This document shows positions 23,236-35,868 of a stretch of DNA of 64,000 nucleotides, piece after piece (the stretch's first letter is position 1; each line of letters opens with the position of its first letter). The stretch is from contig CM043942.1 of NCBI GenBank assembly GCA_014529385.2, forward strand, positions 2,828,501 to 2,892,500. The letters run 5' to 3'. Under the pieces are notes generated by a model that saw only the letters and a list, made by a program, of their open reading frames with translations, made no database searches and was not told the DNA's origin. A program made the translations under genes and the position numbers. The stretch comes from Adiantum capillus-veneris. Its lineage: Eukaryota; Streptophyta; Polypodiopsida; Polypodiales; Pteridaceae.

Positions 23236-25027
23236 AAAACCCTAGGTAGGTGACCGAGACTAGTCCTTGAGGATAGGGATTCTCTGGCTTGCCAGAGTCT
23301 CATTTTACATTTAGATAGGATCAGAGGGCGGAGGACTCTCTAGGTCTTAGGAGGAATCTAGGGAGCGAGTGTCTGGCCTAGATCCTTTGACTTATGTAGA
23401 CTTAGGTAGTTTTAGGTATTAGTTGAGTTGTGGTGTAGAGAGTAGGAGTTTGAGTGGTAGAAGCAGTGGGAGGAGATCTTGAGAGTCCGGAGAGGCCAAG
23501 AAGTAACCAAGACACTATTATCACCATTTCACATGATAAATAGGAGTAGGGTAAGTAGGACATCATGATTTATGATGTGGAGCACTTCATGCATGTTATA
23601 CTTGCTGGTAGGTTCATCACAAGGTTGTAAAAGATGAAAAAGGGTGTTTGAAAGCTGAAGTGAAGTTCAAAAGTTGCTGTGAGTGTTTCTGAGAGAGCTG
23701 CAGGGCATCAGGAGCATTTCTGTCATGAAAAAATTAAATTTTAAGCCAGGAGACATCCTACACATAGGATGTATACAGGGTGATCTGGTGGGAATTTTGA
23801 AATTCTAAGTTGACTAGTGTGTTCAGAAGGTAGGTTTTACCTTATTTTCACCTGGAAAGTAGAAATTTAACCATATCTTGACAGGGAAAGGCCAGACAGA
23901 CAAAAATTGCCAGACATCCTACCTAAATTGTGCCAAGGCATTATTTTAAGACCAAAACCATAGGATGGCTGCATGAGCATGATCTGCATGATTTATTGAG
24001 TGCCTGAGAAGGGTTTCATCTCAATTGGGTGAGAAAATTAGATTTTAAGCAGACTTTAGCATTTTTGAATGAAAAGGGCTAGAACGCTAAAATTGGGGTC
24101 TTTTGAAATCCAAACTAAAATCTAAGCATAGCACTGGGTTGCTGACATCAAGGGTAAGTTGTGGCTCAAGTTTGGGGTCAAGCAGGCCATATAGACATCC
24201 TTCGTGTAGGATCTGTTCTGTGTGATTTAGCACCCCAAACCCAGCTTTGAGCATACCAAAGTGATCAGCACCTTTAGAGGAGTGTGTAATTTCCATTTGA
24301 AGTTATTTTGATTAGTTAGACATGCTACATGTAGAATGTCTAATGCATGAAATTGAAGCCAGAAGCTGACTGTGGGCACAACAGGGTGTTGTATAGCCTG
24401 AGGCAAGCCTCCTAGTCAATTTTGGTCCAAATTGGAGTTGATTTGACTGGTCAGACCAACATCAGGCTTCTGGAACAGATTTCTGATCCATTAACCAGCT
24501 TGTAGGTGACCAAATCAAAAAGTAAAAACAGCTGTGGACTCAGCACATCAAGGGGAATCTATAGTGCAAAAACTAGGAAAAACAGAGCAGGACACATCTT
24601 ACGCGTAGGATGTCTACTGGGGCTTAGTGAAGAAAAAATTTGATTGATGACATACAGTGATGTTCCAATTGACTTAAGAGTTCCATAACTTCTTTCAGAA
24701 GTGAAATTGGACTTTGTTTGACCTTTTGACGGAGCAAAGACGGAATTAAGACTTTCCATGTAAATTGACCAACATCCGAGGAAAGTACAGTTCCAGATTA
24801 GCAGACCTAATCCAAAACATCAGAAGTGTATAAAATACAGTAGTGGTTGAGGTTAACCCTCCAATTATACCAATCATTACTAAAACCACCTCTAGCGGTT
24901 AAATGCTTTGATTCGATTGCCGAAATTAAACGCTTGTGTATTCAGCAGCAAAGCAAGAAGTTGTGCAAAAACTGATCCTTTTCCAGCTTAGTGGTTGGAT
25001 TTGTGTTAAGTTGCATTGCTAAGTTTG
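23236..25027 (+). other. B2 leader, non-coding, with repeated palindromes
   Basis: About 1.8 kb between primer site and gag start has no credible frame. Five copies of a self-complementary motif related to CATCCTACGCGTAGGATG lie in it (see the repeat feature). Nothing else recognisable is present. Confidence 0.7.
23751..24615. repeat. Dispersed palindromic motif in the B2 leader
   Basis: Copies are centred near 23762, 23923 (left half only), 24204, 24329 and 24603. The best arms read CATCCTA and TAGGATG around a CACA, GTGT or CGCG centre. Centre spacings of 281 (23923 to 24204), 274 (24329 to 24603) and 567 (23762 to 24329, about twice 283) suggest interleaved series of about 280 bp. The surrounding sequence is not obviously repeated. 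Confidence 0.8.
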
Positions 25028-26085
25028 ATGAATTTAAGATTAGGAAGACACATTCTTAGAGACCAAAAGGTGGCAGGTGATCAGGGTAGCTTAGTGTCCA
25101 CCGAAGAGAGTGTAACTCAGGCAAAGCTAGATCCATTAGCACCGATCATAGAGGAGGGTAGTGATACTAACACTTCATCCGATAAGTCCTTCTTCATGAT
25201 GGGTAGTCAATAGCCAGGAGGTTTCTCCTATGAAGGAACAATGCCAGGAGGAAGCACCTCCCAAATTCCTTTAAATGACTCCAAGTTCACTATAATCTTC
25301 TTAGAAGGAACAAACTGGAGGGGAGCCCTAGTTTATTCTGACTATCAAGGACGCAAGTGTATTTGTATTGAGGAAAGACCTGCTCAGAGACTAGAAATAA
25401 TTCGAATCTATGATGATGGAGATAGATTCCGAGATGAAAAGGGGAACCACTATCTGATAGTTAGTAACCTTGAGGATTACGATAGATATGGAGATAGCGT
25501 GGCAAAAGGAAAAATGGTTTCTAAAACTCAAGAACCACCTCCAAACATTGATCGACCTGGAGTGCTTTTTATGTATGATAAGAAAACAGCTAGGGTCTCA
25601 ACCTATAATGAGAATGTGGGGATTTACAAGCATGAGAGCGAGGGAATAGTCTCTTACTTTCGTTGCAAAGAACCCTACCCAAACGAATTAAGAAAAGACA
25701 AGGTTCTTTACTTATTCTCTTATGAAATTGCTATGGGGAAGTATATTGTTTTTGTTGATAGGTACGGGCGAGAATACAAACGTATTCTCCCAGAGGAGGT
25801 AGAAAAGGCAACAGTTCCAGAAGCATCAACATATGCCCCCAAAAAGTGCCAAGGGTTTCCTACACCCCTAGCAAATCGACAAATCCATTTTCAGAAGAGT
25901 ACGACGCAACCTCACATTCTACCCAACAACAGACGTTCAACTACCAAAACCAAACAGCAACTCAACCATCTTTGCAGGCATGGCTTCGATAGAGTGCAAC
26001 ATTAGAACAAGACCGAAACAGAGATGGTTGTCCAGCCGCACGAGGGCTAAGGGATTTACAAGAACCACCACTCTATTCACGGTAT
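25028..26085 (+). pseudogene. Element B2, N-terminal gag, broken
   Basis: MNLRLGRHIL at 25028 parallels the gag start MHLRSGWVLE of element A at 44360. The frame runs on, apart from an in-frame TAG at 25211 (CAA TAG CCA, likely once CAG), through about 270 codons (EGTNWRGALVYSDY, IYDDGDRFRDEKGN, SYEIAMGKYIVFVD). Near 25860 it shifts to a frame reading EEYDATSHSTQQQTF up to ARGLRDLQEPPLYSRY, where Y' interrupts. The domain before the capsid part is not recognised. Across the Y' site the frame joins gag at 30106. Confidence 0.75.
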
Positions 26086-26360
26086 TGAGGCGGTCCGGGG
26101 CGGGTAACAAGAAGAGCGGCCTCTAAACACCCTTCGAGGCTCCCATGCTGCTCAATTGGGGCTGGGGAAAGCACAATCAAAGACAACAACAACCCACAGC
26201 CAGAAACCAAACAAGAAAAGGGGCACCACCTAGTTGTAGATGCGAACTAGGATGCACGTGATATCTCCTTGTACTCAAACGCACAAAGAGAGGGGAATGC
26301 AAGATAGCCACACACACCAAACACAAACATTCACCACGCCAGAGAGAGGTAAAGAGCACA

Positions 26361-26552
26361 AATCAACTTGAGCAACTTAGTCTTAGCCTGAACACTAGGT
26401 TGGTAACCTAGCAGGACATAAAAGTGTCCTTTCAGGGTTTTGAAAAAAACCTCCAAAATCAACTTGAGCAACTTAGTCTTAGCCTGAACACTAGGTTGGT
26501 AACCTAGCAGGACATAAAAGTGTCCTTTCAGGGTTTTGAAAAAAACCTCCAA
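26361..26552. repeat. Perfect 96-bp tandem duplication
   Basis: Two copies starting AATCAACTTGAGCAAC at 26361 and 26457 are identical as far as I can compare them. The unit spans the left terminus of element Z, so Z has two left ends. Confidence 0.92.
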
Positions 26553-27811
26553 AACCATAGTAGATCCACTCATTTTGTAAAATCCTTTCATGAGGTTATA
26601 GTTCAAGGCCTACTACACATGGGAAAAATAATAAACTTGTAAAATTTATCATCTTTTGGTCACACCAAGCCTCCAAAGTTGATGGACCAGTACATTTTCA
26701 TAAAAACAGTCATTTCTTACGTTTTGTTGCATAAAAATAAGATTAGGGATTTTTGTAGGGTTCGAGATAAATTCCTTGGTTAACTTCAATGGGTTGGTGA
26801 TCAAAACATATGATTGCTTCTCACTCACTATTTTTTGTTTTGCCAAAAGAAATAGGTACAAAAAAATTGAATTTTTACCATTCTGCAAGCCTATCATCAA
26901 AGTTTCTATAGCCACGCTCAATAAAAATAATATATGCATGTTTTCTTAGTTCCCTATTGTCCTTTAGGTTCATAAGGAGCCATGGAGCATGTCAAAACAA
27001 TAACACATCTCTTACCAAGGGGAATCTTGGGGACAAAGATGAAGTGCTAAATACAGCAAACATGAAAAAACTGGGTTCAACAATATGAGTTGTAGAATCC
27101 CATAGAAACTATTCAATATCTAGCCAAATTTGATCATTATGACTAGATACGGTTACTACCTACAAAATGCATGTAGTTTTCACAAGAAACTAACAATATT
27201 GAAAAAGCTATACTTGATATACTAGAATGTTTCATTTTCTTCTATGATTGAAAAAATCAACCATCATTGTCTACTATGCAAAATAGGATATTAGGTGCCC
27301 CAAAACTCAAGGAATATTAGCTTTATGTTACAATATGCGACATAGAAAATCAAAACTGCATTTGGATATCATGAAAGACACCAAAAAAATCATAGAAGAG
27401 CTAAAATTGGCTAAAAAACAGGATTTGACAATTTTTATAATTTGGTCATAACTTACAACTTTAACATTTATTTCTCCCTACAAGCATCAGGACATGTTGA
27501 GGACTACTAAAGATAGTTCTCTAGCATTATAGACCTCACAAACATGAATTCTAGAGTGGTATAGTTGCAAAAAGTTGAAAAAAGCCAAAAACGGGATCCG
27601 TTTTTTCACACAGTTTAGGTTGTGAAATGTTGTGCAAGGACAAGGTTAAAGATGGAATTGATATTCCAAAAAAATGTCGAGTTTTTTTCAGCTCATGAGA
27701 CAACTTTCTAGACAGATAGCACCTCAAAATCCATTTTGAAACTCTTGACATAATTCAAGGAAAATGGTCACTTAATAGGACATAAAAGTGTCCCATTACC
27801 AACCTAGTGTT
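26391..27811. mobile_element. Z, non-coding element with 16-bp terminal inverted repeats
   Basis: AACACTAGGTTGGTAA at 26391 (and again at 26487 in the duplicated left end) is matched by its exact reverse complement at 27796-27811. A second match, TAGTCTT at 26378 against AAGACTA at 27813, lies just outside. GGACATAAAAGTGTCC occurs near both ends. There is no transposase frame. The CACTA start recalls CACTA elements, but no 3-bp target duplication is visible, so the superfamily is open. Y lacks this insertion. Confidence 0.65.
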
Positions 27812-30105
27812 AAAGACTAGATGCACACAAATCTTGATGAGAAATAGAGAGACAACACAAAACTTGACCTTGTTGCCAATACAAAAATTGTCTTAGGGTC
27901 ACGGGATCCCTCTCACCGAGCACCCTCTTACAATTTACCTTTTAGACAAACAATTCAACAAGCCCTCAAACGACCAAGCATGAAATGGCACAACAAACTT
28001 CAAGGACAATATACCTTCAACCACTTGATGAGCCAACTTATCAAGTCAATTTGGAGAGAAGAGTCGTAGTTGCAGCATACAATTGCACCCAAAACTATAA
28101 ATCTTATTTATGCACAAGAGCAGGCTATAAGTGTGGTGAAGAGTATGGCATACACTCCACTCCTCTAGATGGCATAACTAGCTTCAAGCTTCTCCATGCA
28201 CCTATGTGTAATGATGGAATAGAGCACTCACGATGCACACACTCTACACAACTAGGCTTGAAGAGTGGTGTGTTATGTGTTGAGAATGGTGTGGTGTAGT
28301 GTGATCATGTGATGATTTAAAAGGGAGAGAAGGGCTCTATTTATAGGTTTTAGAAGCCCCGATTAGGATTAGGCTTAATCAAGTTTATTTGAAGGAATAA
28401 AAGATTATGCTTTTTTTTTAATGAGGGTGGGTCTCTCTTGTCCTTTGAGTCACATGGATGTGGGCTCAAGGGAAGAGAATTATTGAGGATGATAGGAGAG
28501 AGGATTGAGTGAATAATTTGGGAGTGCTTACTCTAGTAGAGGGTGCATTTTACAATAAGGTTAGTGGTTAGTAGTTAGTAATTATCACTAAAAAATATTT
28601 ACAAAATCATTCACCAAATGGTGAGATACATGATGAGAAAAGTTAGAGAAGGGATGAGCTTGTAAAGAGAGGTTGAAGCTTTGGAGAAGTTGACATTCAC
28701 CTCTTTACAGCACCGGAAGAAGAAGCAGTCAGCATGGCGAAGCAGCACGTGTCGATGAAGCTATGTTATTTCAAACCTTGGAAAATTCATAATAAAAAGC
28801 CTTCATTTTCAGAGGTTATCCTTGGATTTTTGCTGATTTTTTGAAGTTCTTTACAAAGCTGAAGAGAGTATGGTAATATGGACATATATGTAGAGAGAAA
28901 GGGGGACACATAGGGTGTAGAAATGGAGGATGAAGGCTATGGAGGTGTGAGAGATGTGGCAATGGTGAAGAGGGTGAATTAGGACATGGGAGTTGCAGGT
29001 TTGGGCGTGGGAAGGAGAGGGAGGAGTGTGTGTGAAAGAGGAAAATGATAAAGTGGAAGAGGGAGTGTGGCTGCATAGCATGGGCAAACTGGGATCCACC
29101 AATAAAATCATAGCTCACAGCTCGTAGCTCAAAAAAATATGAAAAAATTTGAGATAAAAGTTCAGCTCATGAGATACAACTTTTGTTTGTATCACCTTTT
29201 CAAATTCGGGGAGCATGTGATCTTTAAAAATTCAGCAAAACCGACTATTTTTTCCACTGCACAAGGTCCTTGTGAGGTCCTTCTTTGGATGATTCTTTTG
29301 AATACTTCCAAGAGTGAGCTCCCCATGGTGCATGCATGCATTCCACATACCCTTGACCTTATTTGGTAAGTCTATAATTGAAGATATTGTTGAGATCATG
29401 ATATAAATGAATAGTACAACTAAGAAAATCAAATATTGAGGGGTCTAAAAAAATATGTACATGTCAAATATAAATAATATGGGTTGAAAAATTATAAAGG
29501 GGTCAAAATAAATCTCTCTCATTATAAGTCTATCATAAAAAGATGAATAACTTTGGTGGTCTAATTTATGAGAGTAATAGGGAATAGATGTAGGAAGGAA
29601 AAAATCACAATAGTGAAAAAATATACACATAAATAGAACTAGTTTTTTTTGGATTTTTTGTTGGGATGGAGTTACACCAAAAATAAGAGAAGCTTGCATG
29701 AAATTATTTTTATATGGAATAAAGAGTATGCAAAATCGTAAGAAAAAATATGGTAATGGTGAGTCAATGTACATAGCATAATTAACACACACCTAAGTAT
29801 AAATATTTAAATAAATACCAAAATAATTATGAAAAATCATTTTATTTAGGCCCTATATACAATAAAATATTTACACACAAATGGGCCATAATATACTTAT
29901 ATATTTTTTATTATTTTATTTTATTTTTGGCTCAACTAGCCCAGTGACTAGCTAATTGAGGGTTTTTAAGAAAATATGGAGAAAGTCCCTAACTCACACA
30001 CGCCTATGTACAGTGAAATGGTAGGGATAACCAAAATTTTTGAGTGATTTGATAGGGTGAGGTAGCTTACTATGGAAATTATGGAAAGCCGAAAAACGGC
30101 TATCA

Positions 30106-32480
30106 GCATCAAGGCTAGAGTAAGCCAAAAACTCAAGGGTCAATAGAGCCTGGAAGACCACCCATAGAACGAGTTCGAAGAGATAAACCGTCTTTTGCAA
30201 AAACCGTCAGAAATTACGGCTTAGGAGCACCATTGGGAGAGGAACCCTCCCACTACCGAAGGCCAGAGGAGGTATATCGATTAGGACGAGGAGATCTAAT
30301 GATGAGATTTGTAGACCATCATAGAATTAGACCTTCTCAAGTGCAAAAATGGGTAAACAAGAAATACACGGGAAACAGAGATCCTAGGGATCATGTAGCA
30401 GCCTTTGTGCGTGTAATTAGAGCTGAAGAGGTGTTAGAATTCCCTACCCAATTTGTAGGGTTTGGACTAACCCTAGAGGAGGATGCAGCTACTTGGTTTG
30501 ACTCTGTGGAGCGTATAGACTTTGAGTCTATAGAGGAGGTGTTTGACGAGTCTATTGAGGAATTCTCACAAAGGGGGATAGCTCATAATACTGTCTCTCA
30601 AATCCACAAATTCAAACAGAAAGAAGGGGAATCTGTGCGAAAGGCAGCCCTACGACTAAAAAGATATGTTAAGTTCTACCCTGTGGAAGAACTGCCAACT
30701 CAGTCCAGACTTATGTTTATATTTATTCAAGGACTAAGAAATGCAGATCTCCAGAAGGACTTACATATGAAGAGGAGCACGACGTTAAATGAGTTAACTA
30801 AGGAGGCTCTTTACCTTGTAGACAATTGTGCGGTCTACAAGGAGGGTGAATTCAAGGATCTCGATGACGATTCATCCTCAAAACAAAGTGGAAGCAAGTC
30901 CGCTAAGACAACACCGAAAGGAGAAGTAGTTGTAAGCCAGTAGCAGCTTGTAGAGGAAGTGTTAAAAAAGATTACCCTGTACACCAAACCCCAGGCTAAA
31001 CAGCCTAAGTGCTGTGCTATTGAACAAAAATGGACAAACCATGGGACGGAGGAATGTTATTATAACAAGGGATATGTGAGAGAATGACCTAATGCTCCCC
31101 AGGCTCAGGTAGCATCTCCTCAACTTCCACCGATGCCTAGGTATTAAGCAGGCAACCTACCAGGACCTGTAGGTGTAGAAAGACCACAACCAGTGTTGGG
31201 GCAGCAACCACCCCTACCAGGATTACCACCAGTCAGCATAAGATACACACCAACCGTAACCAAACCAGAGGAGAAGGATTTTGGTACCTATGCATGCATA
31301 TTATGAAGATCCCAATGGATATGCTGCAAATCCTATCTATTATCCACCAGAAGAACCCTCAACGCCAGAACCATGGAGCATGATGGGAAGTGCAGAACCA
31401 CCAACAGCTGCACAGACAGCAGGAGAAGGAAGATATAGATTGGATGAATGAACATTGTTGTTCATAGCCAACGGAGGCATGGGCGGGCAGAGACATGCAT
31501 ACCAACAAAGAGGAGCTCAAGGAGCACCTCAACAGCCTAAGGGACCCTGCTACAAGTGTGGTGGAGACCACTGGCTAAGAGACTGTCCTCATGATGAAAT
31601 CATCAGAGTCAACACATAGTGCACCGAGTGTGGAGTTACTCATTTGATTCTTGATTGCCCTAAAAACCCGAGCAAAAGAGAAAAACCACCTTGAACATGC
31701 TGGAAGCAGTGCCTTCCAGTAGAGGGTCAGAAAACGAGACAATAATACCTATTCAGGCAGTGACACGAGTCCAAGCTCAAAGAATGACGAATAAACTCAT
31801 AATTGAAGAGCCAAAAACCAATGCCCCAAGTTCAGAAATGAAAATGAGAGAAGCACTTGGAAAGCTAGAAAGGCGCGTATGAAAGCCAGGAGAGAACGAG
31901 AGCAAACGGCTCTATCCGAGGAGTTAAAACACACAACGGATAGATTAGAGCGGTTAGAGGATCTAGCTAGCCTAAGCTCACACACTGCGGCAACCATAGT
32001 ATCCAAGGAAATAGCAAAACCCAAAAGTGCAGGATCGGGAGGATCAGTGTTGGCAGAAAAGGTAAATGAGAAGTTAGACGCACTTTTAAAAGCCTACAAA
32101 GCTAGACTCAAAAACAACCAAACCCAAGAGGAAAGATGGATGACTTATCCATATGCAAAAATAGAAAAACAGAGGTTGGAAATGTGTCGAAAGATGATTG
32201 AAACAACTCAATCCTTGATAGAAAACCCGCTTGGTAAACCTGCAAGTTGGCATGAAGTACCAGCTCCAAACCCTATCAAACCAACTTTAGAGAAACAAAT
32301 AGACACGAAGGAGAGACTCACAACTGCTCTGAGTTTAGGGGAGAACCTATCATAGTGCCAAATACAACAGATGGGACAATTGATGGTTTTCAACCTAAAA
32401 CATTGGTAGAAATAGGTAAGGATTGTAACGGTCTAGATGACCTGTGGAAGCAAATCCGTGATGCCAACGAAGTGACGAAG
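30106..32480 (+). pseudogene. Element B2, gag capsid and nucleocapsid region, broken
   Basis: An open stretch from 30120 to 30943 carries a Retrotrans_gag-type capsid (PRDHVAAFVRVIRAEE, LEEDAATWFDSVE, RGIAHNTVSQIHKFKQKEGES, QGLRNADLQKDL). It ends in a TAG (CAG TAG CAG), and reading continues in frame. After more stops, paired CX2CX3HX4C knuckles follow (CYKCGGDHWLRDC near 31553, CTECGVTHLILDC near 31620). A charged coiled-coil-like tail (31700-32350) with GGSVLAEKVNEKLDALL matches B1 17213-17701. The last readable part is GLDDLWKQIRDANEVTKEI, interrupted by Y''. The TTG at 30233 is not a start; the frame comes from upstream of Y'. Confidence 0.85.
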
Positions 32481-32585
32481 GAAATTTGGAATGGCGGCCT
32501 CTACACCAAAACAAACTCCATTGCGCCACAAGGGAAATGAGATGAGGCACCACCTAGTCTTGGAAGCGTGGACTAGGACCGCTAC

Positions 32586-32643
<58 letters not shown>

Positions 32644-33590
32644 ATCACTATGAATGAAGCATTAACCTCAATGTGTGTACAAGGAATGGATAACTTCAAG
32701 CACTCCCAACACAAATAGCATGTAGATTACTAAACAACTCAAGATTTAGCCAAAATCACATCAAGTACTCTCACACACACATAAAAGATCTCTCTTAATT
32801 ATCATAAGTAAGAGGAGGGGAGGTTACTAGCATAAAACAATTTGCACTCTAGAATGTGCAAAGAATAGAGTGAATGAATGAGCTTTATGGGCTCATGATG
32901 AGTGATACAAAGACTCAATGTGGCTGAGGGAGACTTAAAATTACAAAGGGGGGGCCTCTTTATATAGGCAAGAGGAGGCAAGAGGGGAGGGTGAGAAGAC
33001 TAATGGCTGATTTTTAGAGAAGGACTCAATGTGGAAAAGGAAGGGTGTGTCTGTAAAGGTAGACGGGGTGGTCTCCACCACAGTTGAAAAAACTGGCGTC
33101 CACCATTTTTGCCATATTTTCTAAACCGTAGCTGCAAAAATTATAAAACAAATATGATCAGAATCTCCAGCTCATAAGCTACAACTTTGATGAAGACAAC
33201 TTTTCTTGGATTGGAGTGGACGTATTTTTTAAAAATCCAGCGAAATCATGTGTGTGTTTCCTTCCTTCACCAAGTCTTCCATCTGGGTCCCATCTGCTTG
33301 AATCATCATATGGCTCTAAAGCCATGATGATATGAGCCCCTCATGACCCTTGAATCATGGGTGCATGGCTCCACAAACACATCATATCTTTTCTTTTCAC
33401 ATTTACATATTTTCCCTTCCCTTTACCACTAGGTTCTACCTTTCACCTCTTGTGAAATAGTCAAGGAAAAAATTTCCATCAAGTCATTTTTTGAATTTTT
33501 CCAAGAGGTTGTTCTCACTCTTTCTTTTATTGTAAACCTCTAGAAGCAGGGGAAACCAACAAAATATAGTAAACAAAAAATTTGTGATAG
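32481..33590 (-). mobile_element. Y'', shorter relative of Y and Y' inserted in B2 gag
   Basis: It shares GGCACCACCTAGT...TGGAAGCG...ACTAGGA and a following (GA)n tract with Y (40160-40303), and CAGCTCATAAGCTACAACTTTG with Y' near 29165. A TATATAAAG box on the minus strand lies near 32968-32957. B2 coding stops before it (NEVTKEI) and resumes after it (ANRVSYHINSTRKE), as comparison with B1 shows. The exact ends and the target duplication could not be fixed; the limits given are good to about 20 bp. Confidence 0.6.
32590..32640. repeat. (GA)n microsatellite in Y''
   Basis: About 25 uninterrupted GA units. The same place in Y holds a longer interrupted (GA)n. Confidence 0.97.
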
Positions 33591-34450
33591 GCTCGCTAAC
33601 CGGGTGAGTTACCACATAAATAGCACGAGAAAAGAGAAAAATGAGATCTTACCTCCTATTGAAGAATTTGAGGCAAGATCACAAATGAACTTTAACATGC
33701 ATTCACAAGGGGGAGACCAAGGATCAATAAGTTCGGGGCACAGCCAACCAGACTCGCTAAAAGCTCTACCCTCTTACCTAGGGGAGTATAAAGCCAAGTC
33801 TGAGGTGAGAGCAATCCCATCTCAAAGGCTTTCTTCTAACAAAGTGATGGATTCACAAGGGTTGATTGAGTTATTGTCCACCCCTGTGGCATGCACAATC
33901 ACATTAGCCGAACTCCTAAGGCTACGACCAAACATGTGGACCACCATAGGCAAATGCTTAGAAAAATTTGGAGTAAAAGATCCCACCTCAAAACTTCAAG
34001 AAGGGATCAGAGAATTGGACAAGCCTCAACTAAACACTAGGCCAGTACCTTTAAACAAGGTTGGAGAATATTGCGAGGGAGAAGATGGAAACACCACGCT
34101 ACCAATAGAATTCCAAGGAGTAGTTTCCAAAGCTATTCTTGACAGTGGAGCAGGAGTCGCTATCGCCACCAAGGAAATCTGGAAAAAATGGGGAAAACCG
34201 GCTTTGAGAGCTACCAGAATGAAATTGCAACTGGCAGATGGGTTCATGGAAAAGCCTCTAGGACTCTTAGAAAAAGTATTGTCACCTCGTGCAGAATCGA
34301 GTATGAGCATACATTTGCATTAGTCGATTTCGACAAAAAGAACAATTACGAGATCATCTTGGGAAGACCATTCATGAGACAATTAAAGATGGTCCAGGAT
34401 TGGGGTTACGACCACATATACCTCAGACATGGCGAGACTACAACCAAAAT
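33591..34450 (+). pseudogene. Element B2, first retropepsin domain (PR1), frameshifted
   Basis: The frame opens without a real start and reads PIEEFEARSQ, LPSYLGEYKAKSEVRAIPSQ, LLSTPVACTITLAELL and then the catalytic A-I-L-D-S-G-A-G with D at 34141-34143. A frameshift near 34200-34290 moves reading to the frame with IEYEHTFALVDFDKKNNYE and IILGRPFM. This is a typical gypsy aspartic protease core with D-S-G and a later I-L-G-R-P motif. It ends where X is inserted (target AAAAT at 34446-34450); the linker resumes at 42503. Confidence 0.87.
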
Positions 34451-34603
34451 TGTAAGACCAGTGGGTAGACAGACACACGAATAACCTCCCAACCATCCTA
34501 TATATAGGCCCCTGGTCCTCTTCCATATATAGACCCCTTTACTGCATGTGTGTCTGGCACATTTCCCGGGCCGTGCCCGTCTAGTCCTACCCTTGGCATG
34601 ACA
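34451..34603 (-). repeat. X 3' LTR
   Basis: The plus strand reads TGTAAGACCAGTGG to CTTGGCATGACA. It includes the symmetric CCTATATATAGG near 34498, a possible TATA box for the minus strand. The polypurine tract lies directly to the right (34604 onward). Confidence 0.9.
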
Positions 34604-35696
34604 TTACTCCCCCCTTGGAGAAGCGTTTTCGTCCTCGAAAACACAAGTGGTGGTATCTTCATAAGAACACTAATGTTTTCCACCGTGGCATCCCTCATGG
34701 ATCCAACGGTTCGTTGAAGCGGAATCCGGGTAATTAGGAGGTTCAATGAAATCAAGAGTAACATCTTGATTTTCTACATTGTTGTCCCTATGCAACCATC
34801 GTGGTTAACCGACTCATAATCAAAAGAGCGTAAAGGCTCCATGTAGAACTCACTTGAAACTGCTAAACAAGTTATCACAACTAAGAGGTGTTTAAATGCC
34901 TACCCAAGTTTTAGACTTTCTGAAGGTACTGGAATGTGCAATATAACCTCGGCTCATCTTTCCATGAAAGTACTATGCTGACATACTCATCAACAACAAC
35001 CAAGTCCTTGACTTGCGGTGGTTTCTTGCCAATAGTCAACCTCATCCAAACTGATGATTAAGGTCGATAACTTGAGAATAACAGGCAGAGACTAGAACTA
35101 GCAGTAACATGCCTTTCATCATATGAAGCAAACTCCAAACCAGAAAGGTAACCGATCTAGTTGTTTCACTTCTTGCTAACATATGCACTTAGCATATCCT
35201 TTAGCGTGCTTTACTAACGTATGTACTTTGCATATCCTTTAGTACTAAATAGAATGCTTGTAAGCTACCCATCCTACGCGGGATGAATAGAAACAGTAAG
35301 AGTGAGGTGCTTTCCCCCAACCACTTCCAGACAGTCGCCCATGACTGACGACAAACTATGACTCGATCATTGATTATCCAGCCATATACTCGATATGGAA
35401 TGGAGACAACCAACTAGGTTGAAAGCAGATTGGAGTTTCAAGCCAATCACGAATACCCATACTCAGCCATCACCTTGTATGGCAGGGTGTAAACTCATAC
35501 TAAATCTGCAAGAGAGATTGCACTGGCAGTGCAAAAAATTGTAGAAACAATAATGTCCATGAATTTGCATTCCGCTCTGAATAAATTTGTGTTAAACACT
35601 AGGGCCCATAACACCTAGTGTGCATGCATTTAACACAAACATATCTGAACCGCAATTCCATGACGAGAGTTTCCACGGCACGTACGTGAAAGTCTT

Positions 35697-35868
35697 GCAA
35701 CAAATTTGGACCATAATAGAATGTGACAACCCGGTCACACCTAGGTACCAACCATTAGACATTCTCATGAATATAACATATTTTGCAACAAAAGTTGGAC
35801 CATAACAAAATGTGACAACCCAGTCACACCTAGGTACCAACCATGAGACATTCTCATGTACATAGGAT
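35697..35868. repeat. Imperfect tandem repeat, period 88 bp
   Basis: GCAACAAATTTGGACCATAA at 35697 recurs as GCAACAAAAGTTGGACCAT at 35785, with TGTGACAACCC and CACACCTAGGTACCAACCAT in both copies. Confidence 0.85.

Larger units (their letters stand above)
26086..30105 (-). mobile_element. Y', large LTR-like insertion in B2 gag, itself holding element Z
   Basis: The boundaries TGAGGCGGTC...CGGCTATCA are shared with Y (40022-42421). The 4-bp flanks are GTAT (26082-26085) and GCAT (30106-30109), and removing the insertion restores the gag frame. On the minus strand it starts TGATAGCCG and ends CCGCCTCA, with a TATAAATAG box at 28345-28336. This fits a solo LTR of an absent family in minus orientation. 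No coding is present. Of its 4020 bp about 1.4 kb is the internal element Z, which explains most of the excess over the 2400-bp Y. The right 840 bp (29266-30105) match Y 41605-42421 closely. Confidence 0.75.

Noticed and set aside
26649-26939. 96-codon minus-strand frame inside Z as a transposase piece
   Set aside because: No transposase motif (DDE, hAT or zinc finger) is visible and the region is AT-rich.
30233-30943. A separate gene starting at 30233
   Set aside because: The codon there is TTG and the frame is open upstream to 30120; it continues B2 gag from before the Y' insertion.
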